Positions 1 to 11,963 of a stretch of 64,000 bases of DNA are shown here, piece by piece. How positions within the stretch are numbered: position 1 is the first letter of the stretch; each line of letters begins with the position of its first letter. The stretch covers positions 948,211-1,012,210 of the forward strand of contig JAQFVV010000321.1 in assembly GCA_028023455.1 (NCBI GenBank), in the 5' to 3' direction. Position numbers and translations under genes: made by a program. Under the pieces are notes generated by a model. It did no database searches. It was given only the letters and a program-made list of their open reading frames with translations, and was not told where the DNA came from. The stretch is from Epiperipatus broadwayi (taxonomy: Eukaryota; Onychophora; Udeonychophora; Euonychophora; Peripatidae).

Positions 1-2969
1 ATATAGAAACTGTAAAAACGACTATTTATGTTTGTATCTCCAATTCTTATAGAGATGACAAATAAAACAAGTGATATTTATTAACTAAAAACTTCAAATC
101 AAACCTAGATGAATCAAAGAAAATTTTGTTTATATTTAGATTTGGTTTGAAGTTCACTTTGAGTACAATTTTCAGATTTGCTATCTCCATGAGAACCAAG
201 GAAGCAGACATAAATGACTATTTTACATTTACTTGACAATCTACAAAGAAGTTTAAATATTGATATTAATAGTATTTTCCAAGTTTATCAATTCATTATT
301 TATATACACACGTACTGTATATAAAGATATAATGAATTTCCTTTTATATAAATTTTAGTGCCTATTACGTTTATGAATGGCTTGTTTAATACAATTGTTT
401 GAGTCAAATTTCTCCAATCATTTATTTAGATTTTTTTTTTTTTGGGGGGGGGGGTGAATATATATATATATTATCTCTTTATCTTTACTATTGCATTGCC
501 AAATTCATATATTATTAATATTATTATGTTTTTTTATTACTTTTACAATGCTTTTTTTACATTCTAATATGACAGTTTCGATTGCCCCAACAATCTTCTT
601 CAGAACTTAAGAACACAGATGATATATATATTATGTCTATATATATATATATAACACGTGGTAGGTTTGATGTGAAATTATTCTTTTCACATAACAGCTG
701 AAAAGAATTGATGATGAATTCAAAACACATATTCTAAAGACAAAAATCATTTTTTTCATCAATGTAGCAATATATAAAATATTAGATAAGTGGTATATGG
801 CAACTTTTGTAGGCTGACATCGTATATACGGAATGCGTGCGTATGTCAGCACTTTCAATGCAAGTTTGTAATGTTAACAATTTTTTGTAGATAATAAAAA
901 AAAAAGGACTAAACCATACGCTATATTATCTTTATAACCTGATTTTCAAAAAAACTATTATTACTATTACTATTATTATTGCTCCTTGTTATTATTAAAA
1001 TATAATAATAATACACTTTCTAAAAATAAATAAATAAAAATAAGAACGTAATTAGATTTTTTTTTTTTTGTTTTATAATATAGTTAGTTACATATGACAC
1101 AGATACAATTGCGCATTAAGTTGTGCAAGAAGTAAACAAAACATTTTTGCATTTTAGAAATTTTGACAAAAGATTTACTTTATTATAATTTGATTAGTCA
1201 AATGATTCTATTGAATAATAATAAGATGACGGAGCAGGTTGATATATATATTTAACTTGTAAACTATCAGATATAGGCCAAGGATATAATATTTAGATTT
1301 TATTTGTCCCACATCTTGAGGGTAATGTCACAAACCTTAATCACGGTCATAATAATAATAATAACGTAATACGTTTATACAAGTTTTAAATTTAAAACCA
1401 TGACATATTTTTAATAGTTTATTTATTATTTTATAATAAAATGAATAAACTTTGAAAAAAATTAGCCGTTGACATTTATAAATATTCAATGCATAAATAT
1501 AATACCTACGTAATGTAAATCTATCTAAATTATAAACAACTAAATTAGTAATTGATGTTACTTAATATTGATATTAAATAATACTTTCACATATTAGAGC
1601 AATTTTTATGCAATAATATTAAATGTAAATTTGATTATCTTTAATTATCGAGTCACATTATTAATTTAACTTATTCTCAATAATGTAGGTCACATTTTAG
1701 TTTATGGAATTTAGTGACATATGGGAGGGTGTTTTTATTTTTTTTTTTTTTTAACAAAGAATAAATAGGTATTGTATGTATATACATATACGCTTTATGC
1801 ATTGTACTTCTTTATTTCATTTTATTTTTATAAAAGACTGAAAAGTGATTTTAACATACTCTGTATTTACACACATATGTATAATATTAATAATAATATA
1901 TATATAGCATTATCATTTTCAAACATTAGCAAGCGATTCCTGAATAATGTCTCTCTAAATTATATCCAATATTTTAACTATTGACTTCTTTTCTCGTTAT
2001 AACTCTATTAAAGTTATTTATCTTATCCATCTCAGTTTGTTTACATGATTTCTTTTCAGGTCTCTTAAAATCTTTTGGAATTCAATTCAGAGCTTTAATT
2101 ATTCATCTATTATTATCTCTGTACACATTTAATTATTCCATTGATTTTACTGATCGATTGTTCCATTATTCATATATGCCATTTCCCAATCTCTCCTTGC
2201 CTTTATATTTGATTTGTGAACATTTTTATAAAAAACTTCATAATTTTTAAACATTAATTTTAATATTAACATATTCCTATTAATAGCTCTCCAACTAATT
2301 TATATGTATGATTAATTTCATGTATTATGTTAATAATTTGACCAAATATTTATAGATGTTAATTCAGATTCTTTATTAGAAATCTGTACTTTATTTCTTG
2401 CAGAAAAACTCTGTTTTACTACTTATTTTTAGTTCTACTTTTAAGCTTTCATCTGTTAGTTAATTTCTTGAAGCTATGAGCACTGTAAAAACAATACATT
2501 AATTTTAATTTTGCTTCAGTTTAATTCTCAAAATACTTCAATTATAAGTACTCTGAAAAATATATAACAGATAGAATACCTTGATGTTAATCTTTTTAGA
2601 CTCACAATGTAATCCAGTTATTGAATTTTCGATAAATATTTTTTAGAATTTGACAATACTCAAATTCTTTGTCCAACAATGCAAAGCAAAGAATCAAGTA
2701 GATTATAAAATTTAAAAATGTCAAATCACATAAATATGGTATACCAAAGTAAATCACTTTTAACTCTAAGTTGTTCTTTTATTGTCTTGAGCGCAAAGTA
2801 ATGATTTTAATAAATAGTTTACATATGAATGACTTAAGATTTATGGGTTTATAATCTCCAAGATCTGTTTTAAAAATGTTTTTTTTTTTTAATTAACAAC
2901 AACTTTATGTACTTCTTCAGTTTATTTCAGCATAACTATATCAGTTAATATTTTGTATATAAGTTTACA
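1..2969. other. AT-rich non-coding stretch
   Basis: No gene or complete mobile element is recognisable here. It holds short (TA)n and (TTA)n runs, a T/G homopolymer near 430-455, and T-rich stretches. Short open frames around 1772-2250 consist of low-complexity Phe/Ile/Leu/Tyr codons, as expected from T-rich DNA. The complement of 1980-2250 is Lys/Glu/Asn-rich and could be worn LINE coding sequence, but no motif confirms that. Confidence 0.5.
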
Positions 2970-3184
2970 CATTGTACAGGCTTAAACCTGAATTTATATA
3001 AGTAATATATGTGGAATTCGAACTCATACTTTTACACAACCCACAACTCTCAGTGCCATCTTATATTTCTGACCCACATGATCATACACATGTGGAAAAG
3101 ATAAATAATCACTAATATACATATTTTGTGCTAAATCAGTATTCATCAGTTGGTCCAAATTACCATCTCCATACATATATACAA
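2970..3184 (-). repeat. Hammerhead/tRNA-like repeat, family C, left copy
   Basis: Minus-strand copy of a repeat that recurs on the plus strand at 3221-3391 and, truncated, at 18708-18847. Read on the minus strand it has a hammerhead-like block, then a segment with a tRNA B-box-like GAATTCGAACTC-type motif (3010-3030), then a tail (2970-3005) also present at about 18805-18845. It pairs with the right copy as an inverted repeat around a 36-bp spacer (3185-3220). SINE or retrozyme-like non-autonomous element are both possible. Confidence 0.7.
3103..3164 (-). ncRNA. Degenerate type-I hammerhead ribozyme motif (C2)
   Basis: The minus strand reads GGUAAUU, then CCAA, then CUGAUGA, then a stem-II-like hairpin, then AAAA, then a short stem III and UUAG, then GUGAUU. 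The stem I strands CCAA and UUAG still pair at three of four positions. The invariant GAAA has become AAAA (G12 to A), and stem II has lost pairs relative to the sister copy at 3241-3301. It is probably inactive, but its CCAA strand shows what the ancestral stem I looked like. Confidence 0.6.
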
Positions 3185-3220
3185 TAAGTGCTCAGCTTTA
3201 TATTAAGATAGCCAATCTGA

Positions 3221-3391
3221 TTGTATATATGTGTGGAGATGGTAATCTGAACCACCTGATGAGTGCTGGTTTAGCACGAAATACGAATATTGGTGATTTT
3301 CAACATGTGCATGTGTGTGATCACATGGGTCAGCAATATAAGATGGCACTGAAAGTCGTGTGAAAGTCTGAGTTCGAATCCCATATATACG
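3221..3391 (+). repeat. Hammerhead/tRNA-like repeat, family C, right copy
   Basis: Plus-strand partner of the repeat at 2970-3184. In order it has a shared edge (TTGTATATATG, TGGAGATGG), the hammerhead motif (3241-3301), a linker with alternating TG/CA, a GATGGCACTGA segment, and a B-box-like GAGTTCGAATCCC at about 3370-3382. The B-box suggests a Pol III promoter in a tRNA-derived head, but no full cloverleaf can be drawn. Confidence 0.7.
3241..3301 (+). ncRNA. Type-I hammerhead ribozyme motif (C1)
   Basis: The core is CUGAUGA at 3256-3262, stem II GUGCU/AGCAC (five perfect pairs, loop GGUUU), and GAAA at 3278-3281. Stem III has two pairs (A3281-U3288, U3282-A3287) with loop ACGA. The predicted cleavage is after A3289. 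Stem I pairs CCA (3252-3254) with UGG (3291-3293) and GGUAAUC (3241-3247) with GAUUUUC (3295-3301) across an internal loop. The base pair next to the core is a C3255/U3290 mismatch; the sister copy has A there, which would pair. All invariant core bases are present. Activity is uncertain because of the mismatch and the short stem III. Confidence 0.72.
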
Positions 3392-5594
3392 TTTTTTTTT
3401 AAAGTATATCTTTATTGCTTCCAAAAAAATATATTCCTTTTCGTAGATTTAATGTATGTCACATCTTTTCATTTATAATGCGACATTTTAAATGACACAG
3501 TTTTTATTTTATGAAATAATTTGTTTTCTGCCTTGTGCAGATTGGGATTGGAAGTTTCTATAGGATTGATTTTGGCGCTAGAACTTCTTATGAACTACTG
3601 GGCAATGCGGCTTTTTTCATTTGTTTTCTTTTATTATTATTTTTTCTATAATATTTTTATCATGATTTTTATAAACATGTAATCTTTTTCATTTAATTAT
3701 TAATAAAACAAATTTTAGCTCCATTACCAAGAAGGTTTTCATTACTTCTATACATTTTTATTGATACATGAGTGTGCAACAAATTGCAATAAAGATTGTT
3801 TTTTTTTATTCACAATTTTATAATTTTTGAGGTTAAAATATTTATGTAAAGTAAAAATGAATAAATAATATCTTAATGATATTAAATACTGTAATTTTAA
3901 TATGACCAGCAACCCCAAATAAAATTCAACACCTATTTGTTTTTTTTTTTAAGATCAATTAAGGCAGCTAAATATTCGTCCCTAAAATAAATTGTAAAAT
4001 GCATTAAATAAGTTTTTTTTTTTTTCCATATAGTAAGATTTTTATTAAATAGTGTTTATCACATATCTTTATTGTGCAGTTAATTAATGTTTAGATCTAA
4101 TCGTGATAAAACTTGAAAAAAAATTATGTTCCAAATAAATTTAATTTATTTTTCTTCAGAAGTTCAGCCCATAATCAAGGCAACCAGCCATTCAACATTG
4201 GTTGGAAAATGGATATACCCACACTCTTAAGTGCACATTAAAAAAGGAATAGATAACCCTAAAACATGCCTACCTCTTAACTGGTGATCTTAAAGAATAA
4301 CTGTTAGATTATAACTGCAAGGAAAAAATAATTGGGGTATTGAAAACGTTACCATGATCCTATTAAATTGGTAGATGATAATCTTTTATAAAATAATATT
4401 TTGGATAGATAGAAGGTGTATTCTGATCTGCTTTTGAATAATGATATAATAATTCGAATTATTCCACTTAATGATGAATTAATTACGCCTTCTCGTTTTT
4501 ATTTGCACAAAGATATCAGTTTGATAACATTAAAACGAGTTAGAAATGTTAGAAAAACTGCACTGCAAATGGGTTGGGAGATTCTTGGAGAATATATAAA
4601 ATATTATAGTGATATGTTGTTATTTTTCAAACCTACTGAACTCTTTGATTATATGACACTAAGGGTCATCAGATTTTGAGATTGTTATTCTGTGGCACTT
4701 TATAAAAATAAAAACAATTACTCACTATAATCAAAAGTAATTTCAAGAATTTTATTATATTATTTTCAGTTATAGTTGAATGATTATCAAAAATTCTGTG
4801 AGGTTTTAGAAAATCAAAAAGTATTATAAATATAGTTTTCATCACAGTAAAAGATAAAACGCTATCATGAGCACATATGGAAAATAAATCATATTGGCAG
4901 ATATTTGATTCTGGTAATTAGAAAGTTTTATGATAATATTTGAAAATGGCAGGTTGTCATAAAAATTTTGTCAATTTAATATTTTTGCTATGTGGTGGTC
5001 GGAGTGTGTGTGATAGAAAATTATCATCGATGGTGAAAAACCTGAGGCATGTGAAATAATAATTGATGCTAAATATGGATATGAACTAAAACTAGCCTTA
5101 CTTCCATTTTTAAGATCATAGGCTTTGGAAAATTATAAGTAGTTTTATTTCAAAGATATCACGTTGTTTATATATGTTTGGTGGTCATTGTTTAATTTTC
5201 ATAAACTAAAGCACTTATCAAAACTTTATCTTCTTGGTTCTTATTTTTGTGATAGCCGCTGATGCTATTTTTGGCAATTCAAACATAATCTACATCAAGT
5301 TTTAAAAAATTTGGTTATTGGCAAAATATTCTAAAATTTGACACTTTTCACTTGCCATAAATAAATAAATAAAACATTTATCAAACTTTCTCATGTATGG
5401 TTATTCTATTACTTTCAAAATAAGAATCCATATTTAAATGACTCAATCTATTTAAATATTTCGGTAGTGTTTTAGGTAGAGAGATAAAATTAAATATTTA
5501 TTTGAAGAACAAACTATTGCAGACTCCTGCTATATTTAAAAAAATTAAGATATTTTACTATAATAGTATAAGAACTTCAAATAATGCTATGATA
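3392..5594. other. Non-coding stretch with an unrecognised ORF-like block
   Basis: Mostly AT-rich spacer. A frame from 4416 to 4679 on the plus strand gives an 87-residue protein of ordinary composition (PLNDELITPSRFYLHKD near its start, then a basic segment). About 5030-5090 also reads as protein-like sequence (IIDAKYGYELKLALL) before stops. I do not recognise a family. A worn DNA transposon fragment is possible, but no termini were found. Confidence 0.35.
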
Positions 5595-5596
5595 TA

Positions 5597-6104
5597 GGAG
5601 GTGTGACAATTTAATTCCCGGAATGGCCGTGTGGTATCAACCATGACTTAATGGTAACCAAATCACACTAGTATTGAATATTCCTGTTTGAACATGTTTA
5701 AGCTAACACGTGTGTAAATTTTAGCTGATAGTTAGCTATTGAAAAGATAATAAATACCAATGTGTTTGCTTTGGCATAAAAAATGGGTTGCAGTGTACTT
5801 ATTGTGAGAGACTTTTGGGCCAAAAAAATTAATTACACAACTAGAACACCTGCATATTCATCTAACTAAGCTCCCTGTGACTTTTTGAAAGAGTAAAGAT
5901 TTTCTACTATAACTAATATCCAAAGGTATATGAGACAGTTGCTCAACAGTATTCCAGAAAATGAATTTCAGGGGTGCTTCCAGAAATGGGAACATATTAA
6001 TCAAGGTACAGATGCACAAGGAGACTACTTTGAAGGCACTAGTGTACACATACACATGTATATTTTATGAAAATGCATTCCGGGAATTAAATTGCTACAC
6101 CTCA
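5597..6104 (+). mobile_element. Internally deleted mariner element (MITE-like)
   Basis: The ends are inverted repeats: GGAGGTGTGACAATTTAATT on the left, and the complement of the right end reads TGAGGTGTAGCAATTTAATT. Both then continue CCCGGAATG. A TA dinucleotide lies on each side (5595-5596 and 6105-6106), the target duplication of Tc1/mariner elements. At 508 bp it is far shorter than an autonomous mariner (about 1.3 kb). The middle retains only the C-terminal part of the transposase, so it is an internal-deletion derivative. Confidence 0.88.
5849..6070 (+). pseudogene. Mariner transposase, C-terminal remnant
   Basis: One plus-strand frame reads AYSSN, stop, APCD, then after another stop NIQRYMRQLLNSIPENEF, then GCFQKWE and AQGDYFEG. 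These match the conserved PPYSPDLAPCD region, which carries the last catalytic acidic residue, and the C-terminal LNSIPE...GDYFEG signature of Mos1-like mariner transposases (family knowledge). At least two in-frame stops and the absence of everything N-terminal make it non-functional. It lies inside matching mariner inverted repeats. Confidence 0.85.
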
Positions 6105-6930
6105 TAAGTGGTTATTGATCTACTAAATTTGTTGTATAGATTAAGATGTGGGTCTTTATTGATACAACATATAAACTGTAAAATATTTTATTTAAAAATG
6201 CTCTGTTTAATTTTTAAAATAATATTGCAAGGTCGTAAAATCATATGGTATATTTTTCAGATTGCAGAATGTGATTTTACAATTATAATAAGGTCATTCT
6301 ATGGACGATGCCTCTGGCCTTATCAGGACTGATTCCTCCCCCTATTGCTGTGATGATAGGGATGGGATGACCTACCTCCTAACCATCCTATTTGAACCGA
6401 ATCCCTGTAGACCATTGAAGACAATGCTTATTAACAGCAGCTCTAACTATTACCTGTATACACAATTATGTACCTTGCTCTATAAATGAATAAAATATAT
6501 TTTGAAAGTATAATAAGGTGAATGAAGAGTAACTAAGAAATTATTTCACTGTAAATTTATGTGTGTTTTTTTATGAGAGATATATTTCCTAAATTTAGTG
6601 TAATGATTACTTTAAAAAGATTCAGTAATAATTTCCTTCATTAAAAAGATATAGTTAAGATCAAAATAAAATGATTAGATAAAATTAAGCAAGATGTTAA
6701 AAGATTTTAAAAAAAACATTTGCTGCAAAAATTAAAAAGATGATATTACAAGATAACAAATAATAGAAATAAAGAGCCAATATTGCGATATAAGTTGAAA
6801 TTTTTGTGTTTCATAGATTGACACATATAGTTATGCAAGCGACATTAACTTTTTGATTTTCTTTATTATCCTTTTTTGCAGTTAGAATAGTCATACATGC
6901 TAATACTATCATCTTGTGATATTTATAAAT
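6105..6930. other. Non-coding spacer
   Basis: A slightly GC-richer patch at about 6295-6440 contains TGGGATGACC and complementary GGTTCAAAT-like bases that could be a worn tRNA-derived SINE. It lacks a convincing A box. The rest is AT-rich with nothing recognisable. Confidence 0.35.
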
Positions 6931-7070
6931 GGAAATTTATCGTCCATTTTAAATAATAATTGAACTGTCCTCTAGCTGCCATGTTTAATAACTTTTTATA
7001 GTAGAAGGTTATTGAACATAGCAGCTAGAAGACAATTCAATTATTATTTAAAATATATATGATAAATTTC
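6931..7070. repeat. 140-bp hairpin (foldback MITE-like)
   Basis: Imperfect palindrome. Left arm: GAAATTTATC, then ATTTTAAATAATAATTGAA, then CTAGCTGCCATGTTTAATAA. The right arm is its reverse complement with few mismatches (TTATTGAACATAGCAGCTAG, then TTCAATTATTATTTAAAAT, then GATAAATTTC). The loop is about 8 nt near 6996. It is too long and ordered for chance in AT-rich DNA. A small MITE is likely; no clear target duplication was identified. Confidence 0.75.
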
Positions 7071-7599
7071 ACATAACATTATATTTATTCAATATTAAAA
7101 TATTAGTTATCATTACATACATATTATTTAATATTTTTAATGATTGTACAGGTGATGAAATGCTTTACAAACGGGAATTCTGTTTTTAAATTAGTAAAAT
7201 CTACAACAATTTATCAAAGCTGTGTTGGCTGATAGAATAATAATACATTGTCAGATCTATAATATAATGAAAAGATAATCAATGCAATGATTATTCATCT
7301 TTTCACAAGATGTTAAAAGTAAATAGAAACCAGTGCTCTTGCATGAGGTCATGTAATAAAAAGTATTGAGCAATTAGGTGCTCTAATAAAACCCCAAAAC
7401 CTGCACAATATATAATGTAATAGGATAGAGTGATCAAGATGGTGGAAGTGATGGGATGGAATCCTCATCATTACCCCAACAAATGAAATATTAATTAAAA
7501 ATTAATTTAAATAATGAGATAAAATATCAAAGTAATAAAGTATTAAATAAATGTTAAAGTAATGTTAACATACAAATTATATAAGAAAATTTATATATT
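7071..7599. other. Spacer with a short dispersed repeat
   Basis: AT-rich. The stretch around 7285-7350 (TTCATC, TTTCACAAG, TGTTAAAA, AATAGAAA) resembles 10388-10432 (TTCACC, TTTCACAAG, GTGTTAAAA, AATAGAAATT), so both are probably copies of one worn repeat. Nothing else is seen. Confidence 0.4.
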
Positions 7600-7840
7600 A
7601 TAAAGCATGAGAGATCATAATATCTCTCAGAGAGATCAGCCCAATTACTCCTTAGAGCAACTGTAATTAACTATACATCAATCAGTATTATCCAAAATAA
7701 AAGTATAAAAAATTCTCAAAAAAAAACAACCATTCATCATCATTAATGATCAATCAATAAAAGTAAATCAACAGTCAATGTTGTGACGGGATTTGAAATT
7801 GGTCTACAGTAGACCAGGTCAAGTATTTAGTCTTATCAAC
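7600..7840 (-). repeat. Dispersed repeat E, copy 1
   Basis: Reverse-complement homologue of 28000-28160. Both contain a block reading GACTGGATTTGAAAT-like bases, followed by GGTCTAC(A/T)(G/A)TAGACC, a 14-bp near-palindrome, and CAGTCAAT(G/C)-type sequence beside it. Divergence is substantial. Class unknown; no coding capacity. Confidence 0.6.
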
Positions 7841-10800
7841 TTAGACAATTATTTTAAAACTAATTTGGATGCACAAACCTAAGTGCTAATCCCATAGAAT
7901 ATATAACTAGAAAAACAATAATACTGGGATATTAAAATATGCTGATCATCATCAATGATCTGGCCACTTAGTACCATTAATGTACTGGAAACTATAAAAT
8001 TAAATTCTAATAAAGTCTAAATTAAATAAAATATAGTGCATGGACTTTAAAAAATAGAATCTTAATACCATTCCATGATATGTCAATCATACTGGATGCT
8101 CCTTAAGCACTAAATATATCCCCATTTATATATCAGACTATTATGCATAAATGTAGTTCAAGGAACATGAGATCTACAAATATTACAGTGATCAAGAGAT
8201 GACATAAACATACAATATTCTAAACTTTTTAAAATTAAGTCACTGGAATAATTTTAACAATTAAATACATGTTTATTAACAACAGTAAAAAGTGATATTA
8301 AGGTCTTTAGAATATGGCTCTACAATTAGAAGCTTCTGATTTTGATTAACATAGAATGATAAAAAAACATCACATTGTCATTTACATTATATGTGATTTA
8401 CAGTATTCAAGGTATTACATTGATTTACATATATGTTCCATTAAGTTTACCTAAAACCTATTCAACACATTGGCATGTGGCTTGATATAAAATGAACATG
8501 TTTGAATTGACATTTAATAAAAAATGATTAAAATTTACTTATATGTGTTGATTAACATAAAATCAAAATTCAGTTTATTACATTGTGATTCATATATATG
8601 TTTCAATAGGTTTATATAGAATACCCATACATATCATTGCATATTGGTGTGGTTTAATTTATTATTTATTATAAAATATTTGAATTGACATAATCTATAA
8701 ATGAAATTCAGTTTTATATATATTCAGCAACATATTTAACATGCATGGGTGTGTATTAAATTGCAGGCACACACTGACATCTACACCATATATTTCATTT
8801 TTGTCAAAATAAAGTTATTAAAAATTATTTTTGCAATTAATTTTATTTGGAGATGATATAGATTGCATTCATTATTTTATAGTAAGTTCCATTCTTTATC
8901 AATTAGTTTCTTTAAAAAAATAAATGCTATCAACTTTTTTTTGTTTTAAAAATATAAAAACAATTTTTGTTTGACAGGTACTTGTTGATTGATTAATTAG
9001 ATAAAAAATTTAAAAATAATATTCTTGCAAGTTTCTTTTAATTCAAGAAAAAAATTATTTGCATTTTAAGTTATATATTTTGAATGTCATTTTTTAAAGG
9101 AATTATTAAAAACAATTTTTTCAATAATATATTAAATTGTCTGTGGATTGCTCCTTTCTTTTAGAGATATGACTCAAATAAATTATTCATTTGTTTTACT
9201 TTAAATTATTAAGTTATAAATTTAAAAGTCATTTTAAGAATTTTGAACTAACTCACCAGCTATATATACATTTATCTATGCTTCTCTGCCTTTGGATACA
9301 TCAGTATATGTATAATTATTTCTTCAGCAACTGATGGTTTTTCTTAATGAAGACCAGTCCAGGTAATTGTCAGCATTGGAAAAGGCACAATCAGGTATAT
9401 TAGCATTCAATAAGTTCCCTTCTGTCTAGGATTTAATATATTTCAGGCAGAAAACTATCTTAGATTTGATAGATTTCAGGCAAGCAGCTGTCTTCTTAGC
9501 ACATCTGTAGTTATGAATTTGAACATAAAGAAATGTCATTTTTCCCCATGTGAATTCAAACTCCACCATTGAACTGTAGAGCAGCTGCTTTCTTGCATTC
9601 TTACATCTTTGTGCAGTTTTGTGCATAATTCTACCAGATATCTTTCTGGCCAGCTAATTGCTACCACCTTTGCAACTAGTCTGCAGTTAGTTATTAGCCA
9701 ACTCTCTTTTCAAAAATTTAAACCTGGCTGAACTAAAAAAAAAACTAAAAACCAGATTGAACTGTTACTTTTATCAGCTTTTTTTATGAGACATCTGAGG
9801 TGATAAAAACATCTTAAATTAAAACAGTTGTCAATTAAAAACTGCTCTTTCTTATCTCAATTAAAATTTTTTTTAATCAAAAGCTACTTTTAGATTTCTA
9901 CTAAATAGAAACTTTGTTAAATTAATTAAAAAATGATTTTAAAATAGATAATAGAAATCAAATCAAAAAACATACTTGTTTTCAAAATCAGAATAAAAAT
10001 ATTTATTTAGACCTTTTTAGATGTTTATTTATAATAAAATTATATTTTAAATTCATAATTATTTCTTCTTTTACTTATTATAGTTTATTCCAGAGAATGT
10101 AGAAAAATATCTACAAAATTATTGTCTGTGTTTATTTCTACTTTTCCTTTCCTTTATACACACACACACACCCCTTTTTTATTAAAACAGTATAAAATTA
10201 TTGATGTGATCAGATAAAAGGAGTGGTGGGTTACTCAGTAAATGATATTAAAAGTTTTACACGGTGAAAAATTTTTTTTATATTTAATAAATTTTAACAT
10301 ATATATATATATATATATGCACACAGACAACAATGATGCTGGGTGGCATGTAACCCAACTGGTTACAATATATGCACAGTACAATAATTGTTCACCCTTT
10401 CACAAGGTGTTAAAAATGAATAGAAATTAATCTCTACATTTTGTAAAAGCAGCATAATAAAAGATATCTAGCTGTCAACATGGATATGAGGATTTCTTTA
10501 GCTCACTTGAAGAATAAAGGTTGATCATAAAATGCATGCATAGTGAGAAAGGATAATCTGAATTTCTATACTAGTAAATGTTTGCATTATGATGAATTTG
10601 ATATGAAGGATTCACTGATAAAAAAATTTTAAAAATAATATATATATTTATATTGTAATGATAATCAGTTACCAAGCAAATAACACTAAACTGATTTCCA
10701 AAGGATACTATTTTTATTTTGCTAATGGTTAGGAATAACTAGAAGTTACACTTTTCAAAGTCAATAAAGTTTGAATAGTTTACTATTCCATTTCACTCAT

Positions 10801-11221
10801 CTACAATCATTCTTTAGTATGCATGACCAGATTTGAAGTAGATTCTGGAACTCAAAAATTGGTTTTAAATCATTTTCTTTGATTCATTTTTTATGATTCT
10901 GATAAAATTTAATACTATTATTGAAGTATAAGATCAGACTACACCATTTATTTTCTATTTCCCAAATAGTAACCAAGAATTTATTCTGCATTATATATTC
11001 CTTTTCCATAACCCAAACCAATATATAACTATCATTTAGCTTTGCTAAGTTGGGGTTTATACAAGTCTTTTATTTTTTAGCCCATAAAAAAGAAAAAAAC
11101 ATCAAAATAATAATGGATAAAAAAAATGGGTTTGGGAAGTTGGGTTTGTGTGGTGGTTGGTGTGGGGGGGGGGGGGGGGGGGGGTGTGGGTAAATTAAAA
11201 AAAAACAACGAAGAAGAATGG
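7841..11221. other. Long AT-rich spacer
   Basis: No genes or complete elements recognised. It contains a CA run at 10158-10172, a (TA)n run at 10300-10318 and the short repeat copy at about 10370-10440. A pure G tract at about 11163-11184 sits in GT-rich sequence and generates spurious Pro-rich frames on the minus strand. Confidence 0.45.
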
Positions 11222-11751
11222 TTATAATGCAGTGGCATACACAAGGGTATGGGGATAGAGGGATAAATTCCCTCCCAAAAATTAAAAAAAAAACTAAAGT
11301 TATAATTACTACATTTCCAAATTGCACTCCCCCTTTTCAATACATATAAATTCCAATGTTGTGCATCTGTGCATTATTGTTTCGTGCATGCTACATACAC
11401 CTTTTACCTCAGTTAGGTGGTTACATTGACAGCAATAGCATCATATAGTAGTGTGTTTTTATGGTAAGTTTTAAGTATTTAAAGTTCTAGATTATTATAT
11501 CTATTGATTTAGATGTAAAAACAAAAAAGTACAAAACATCAGTTTCAGTTACATTTTACACTCAAAAAGTATAATCTTTCATTATTATGTATTGGTTATT
11601 GTTAAAGGGAACATGATTTTAAGCACCTCTAAGTTTTTTTAACTGAATATTAATAGTGATATATCAAATACTACTTATATATTCAAAATAATTGCTTTAA
11701 GCATTTTCCAGTCATTTCTTTCCGTTACACCCTAAAAATAAGCTCATGTAA

Positions 11752-11876
11752 TTTTTTAAAATAAACATTTTTCTTTCATATGTCATAGCATCGGCCGGGA
11801 CGCGAACCACACACGTCTGCAACCAACTACTTGCTTGGAAGGCGAGTGCGATGACCTCTCAGCTAACAACGCTCAT
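11752..11876 (-). repeat. tRNA-derived SINE, family S1, minus strand
   Basis: On the minus strand it reads TTAGCTGAGAGGTCATCGCA (A-box-like), then CTTCCAAGCAAG, then GGTTGCAGACG, then TGGTTCGCGTCCCGG (B-box-like), then a tail (GATGCTATGACATATG, poly-A-like stretch, TTTTAAAATAAAC). The same order and tail occur on the plus strand at 38075-38195, so it is a mobile family and not a functional tRNA gene. It is nested in the hAT element at 11222-15364. Confidence 0.78.
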
Positions 11877-11963
11877 ATATTTTTAATGTTTATTTATTTT
11901 TTTGCTGAAATTAATTATTACCTTTATTATTTGCTTTCTGAATTGTATTTTAGAGGGCTGAGT

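Noticed and set aside
11070-11340. Two overlapping Pro-rich minus-strand frames
   Set aside because: Produced by the G/GT-rich homopolymer at 11160-11190; composition is low-complexity.
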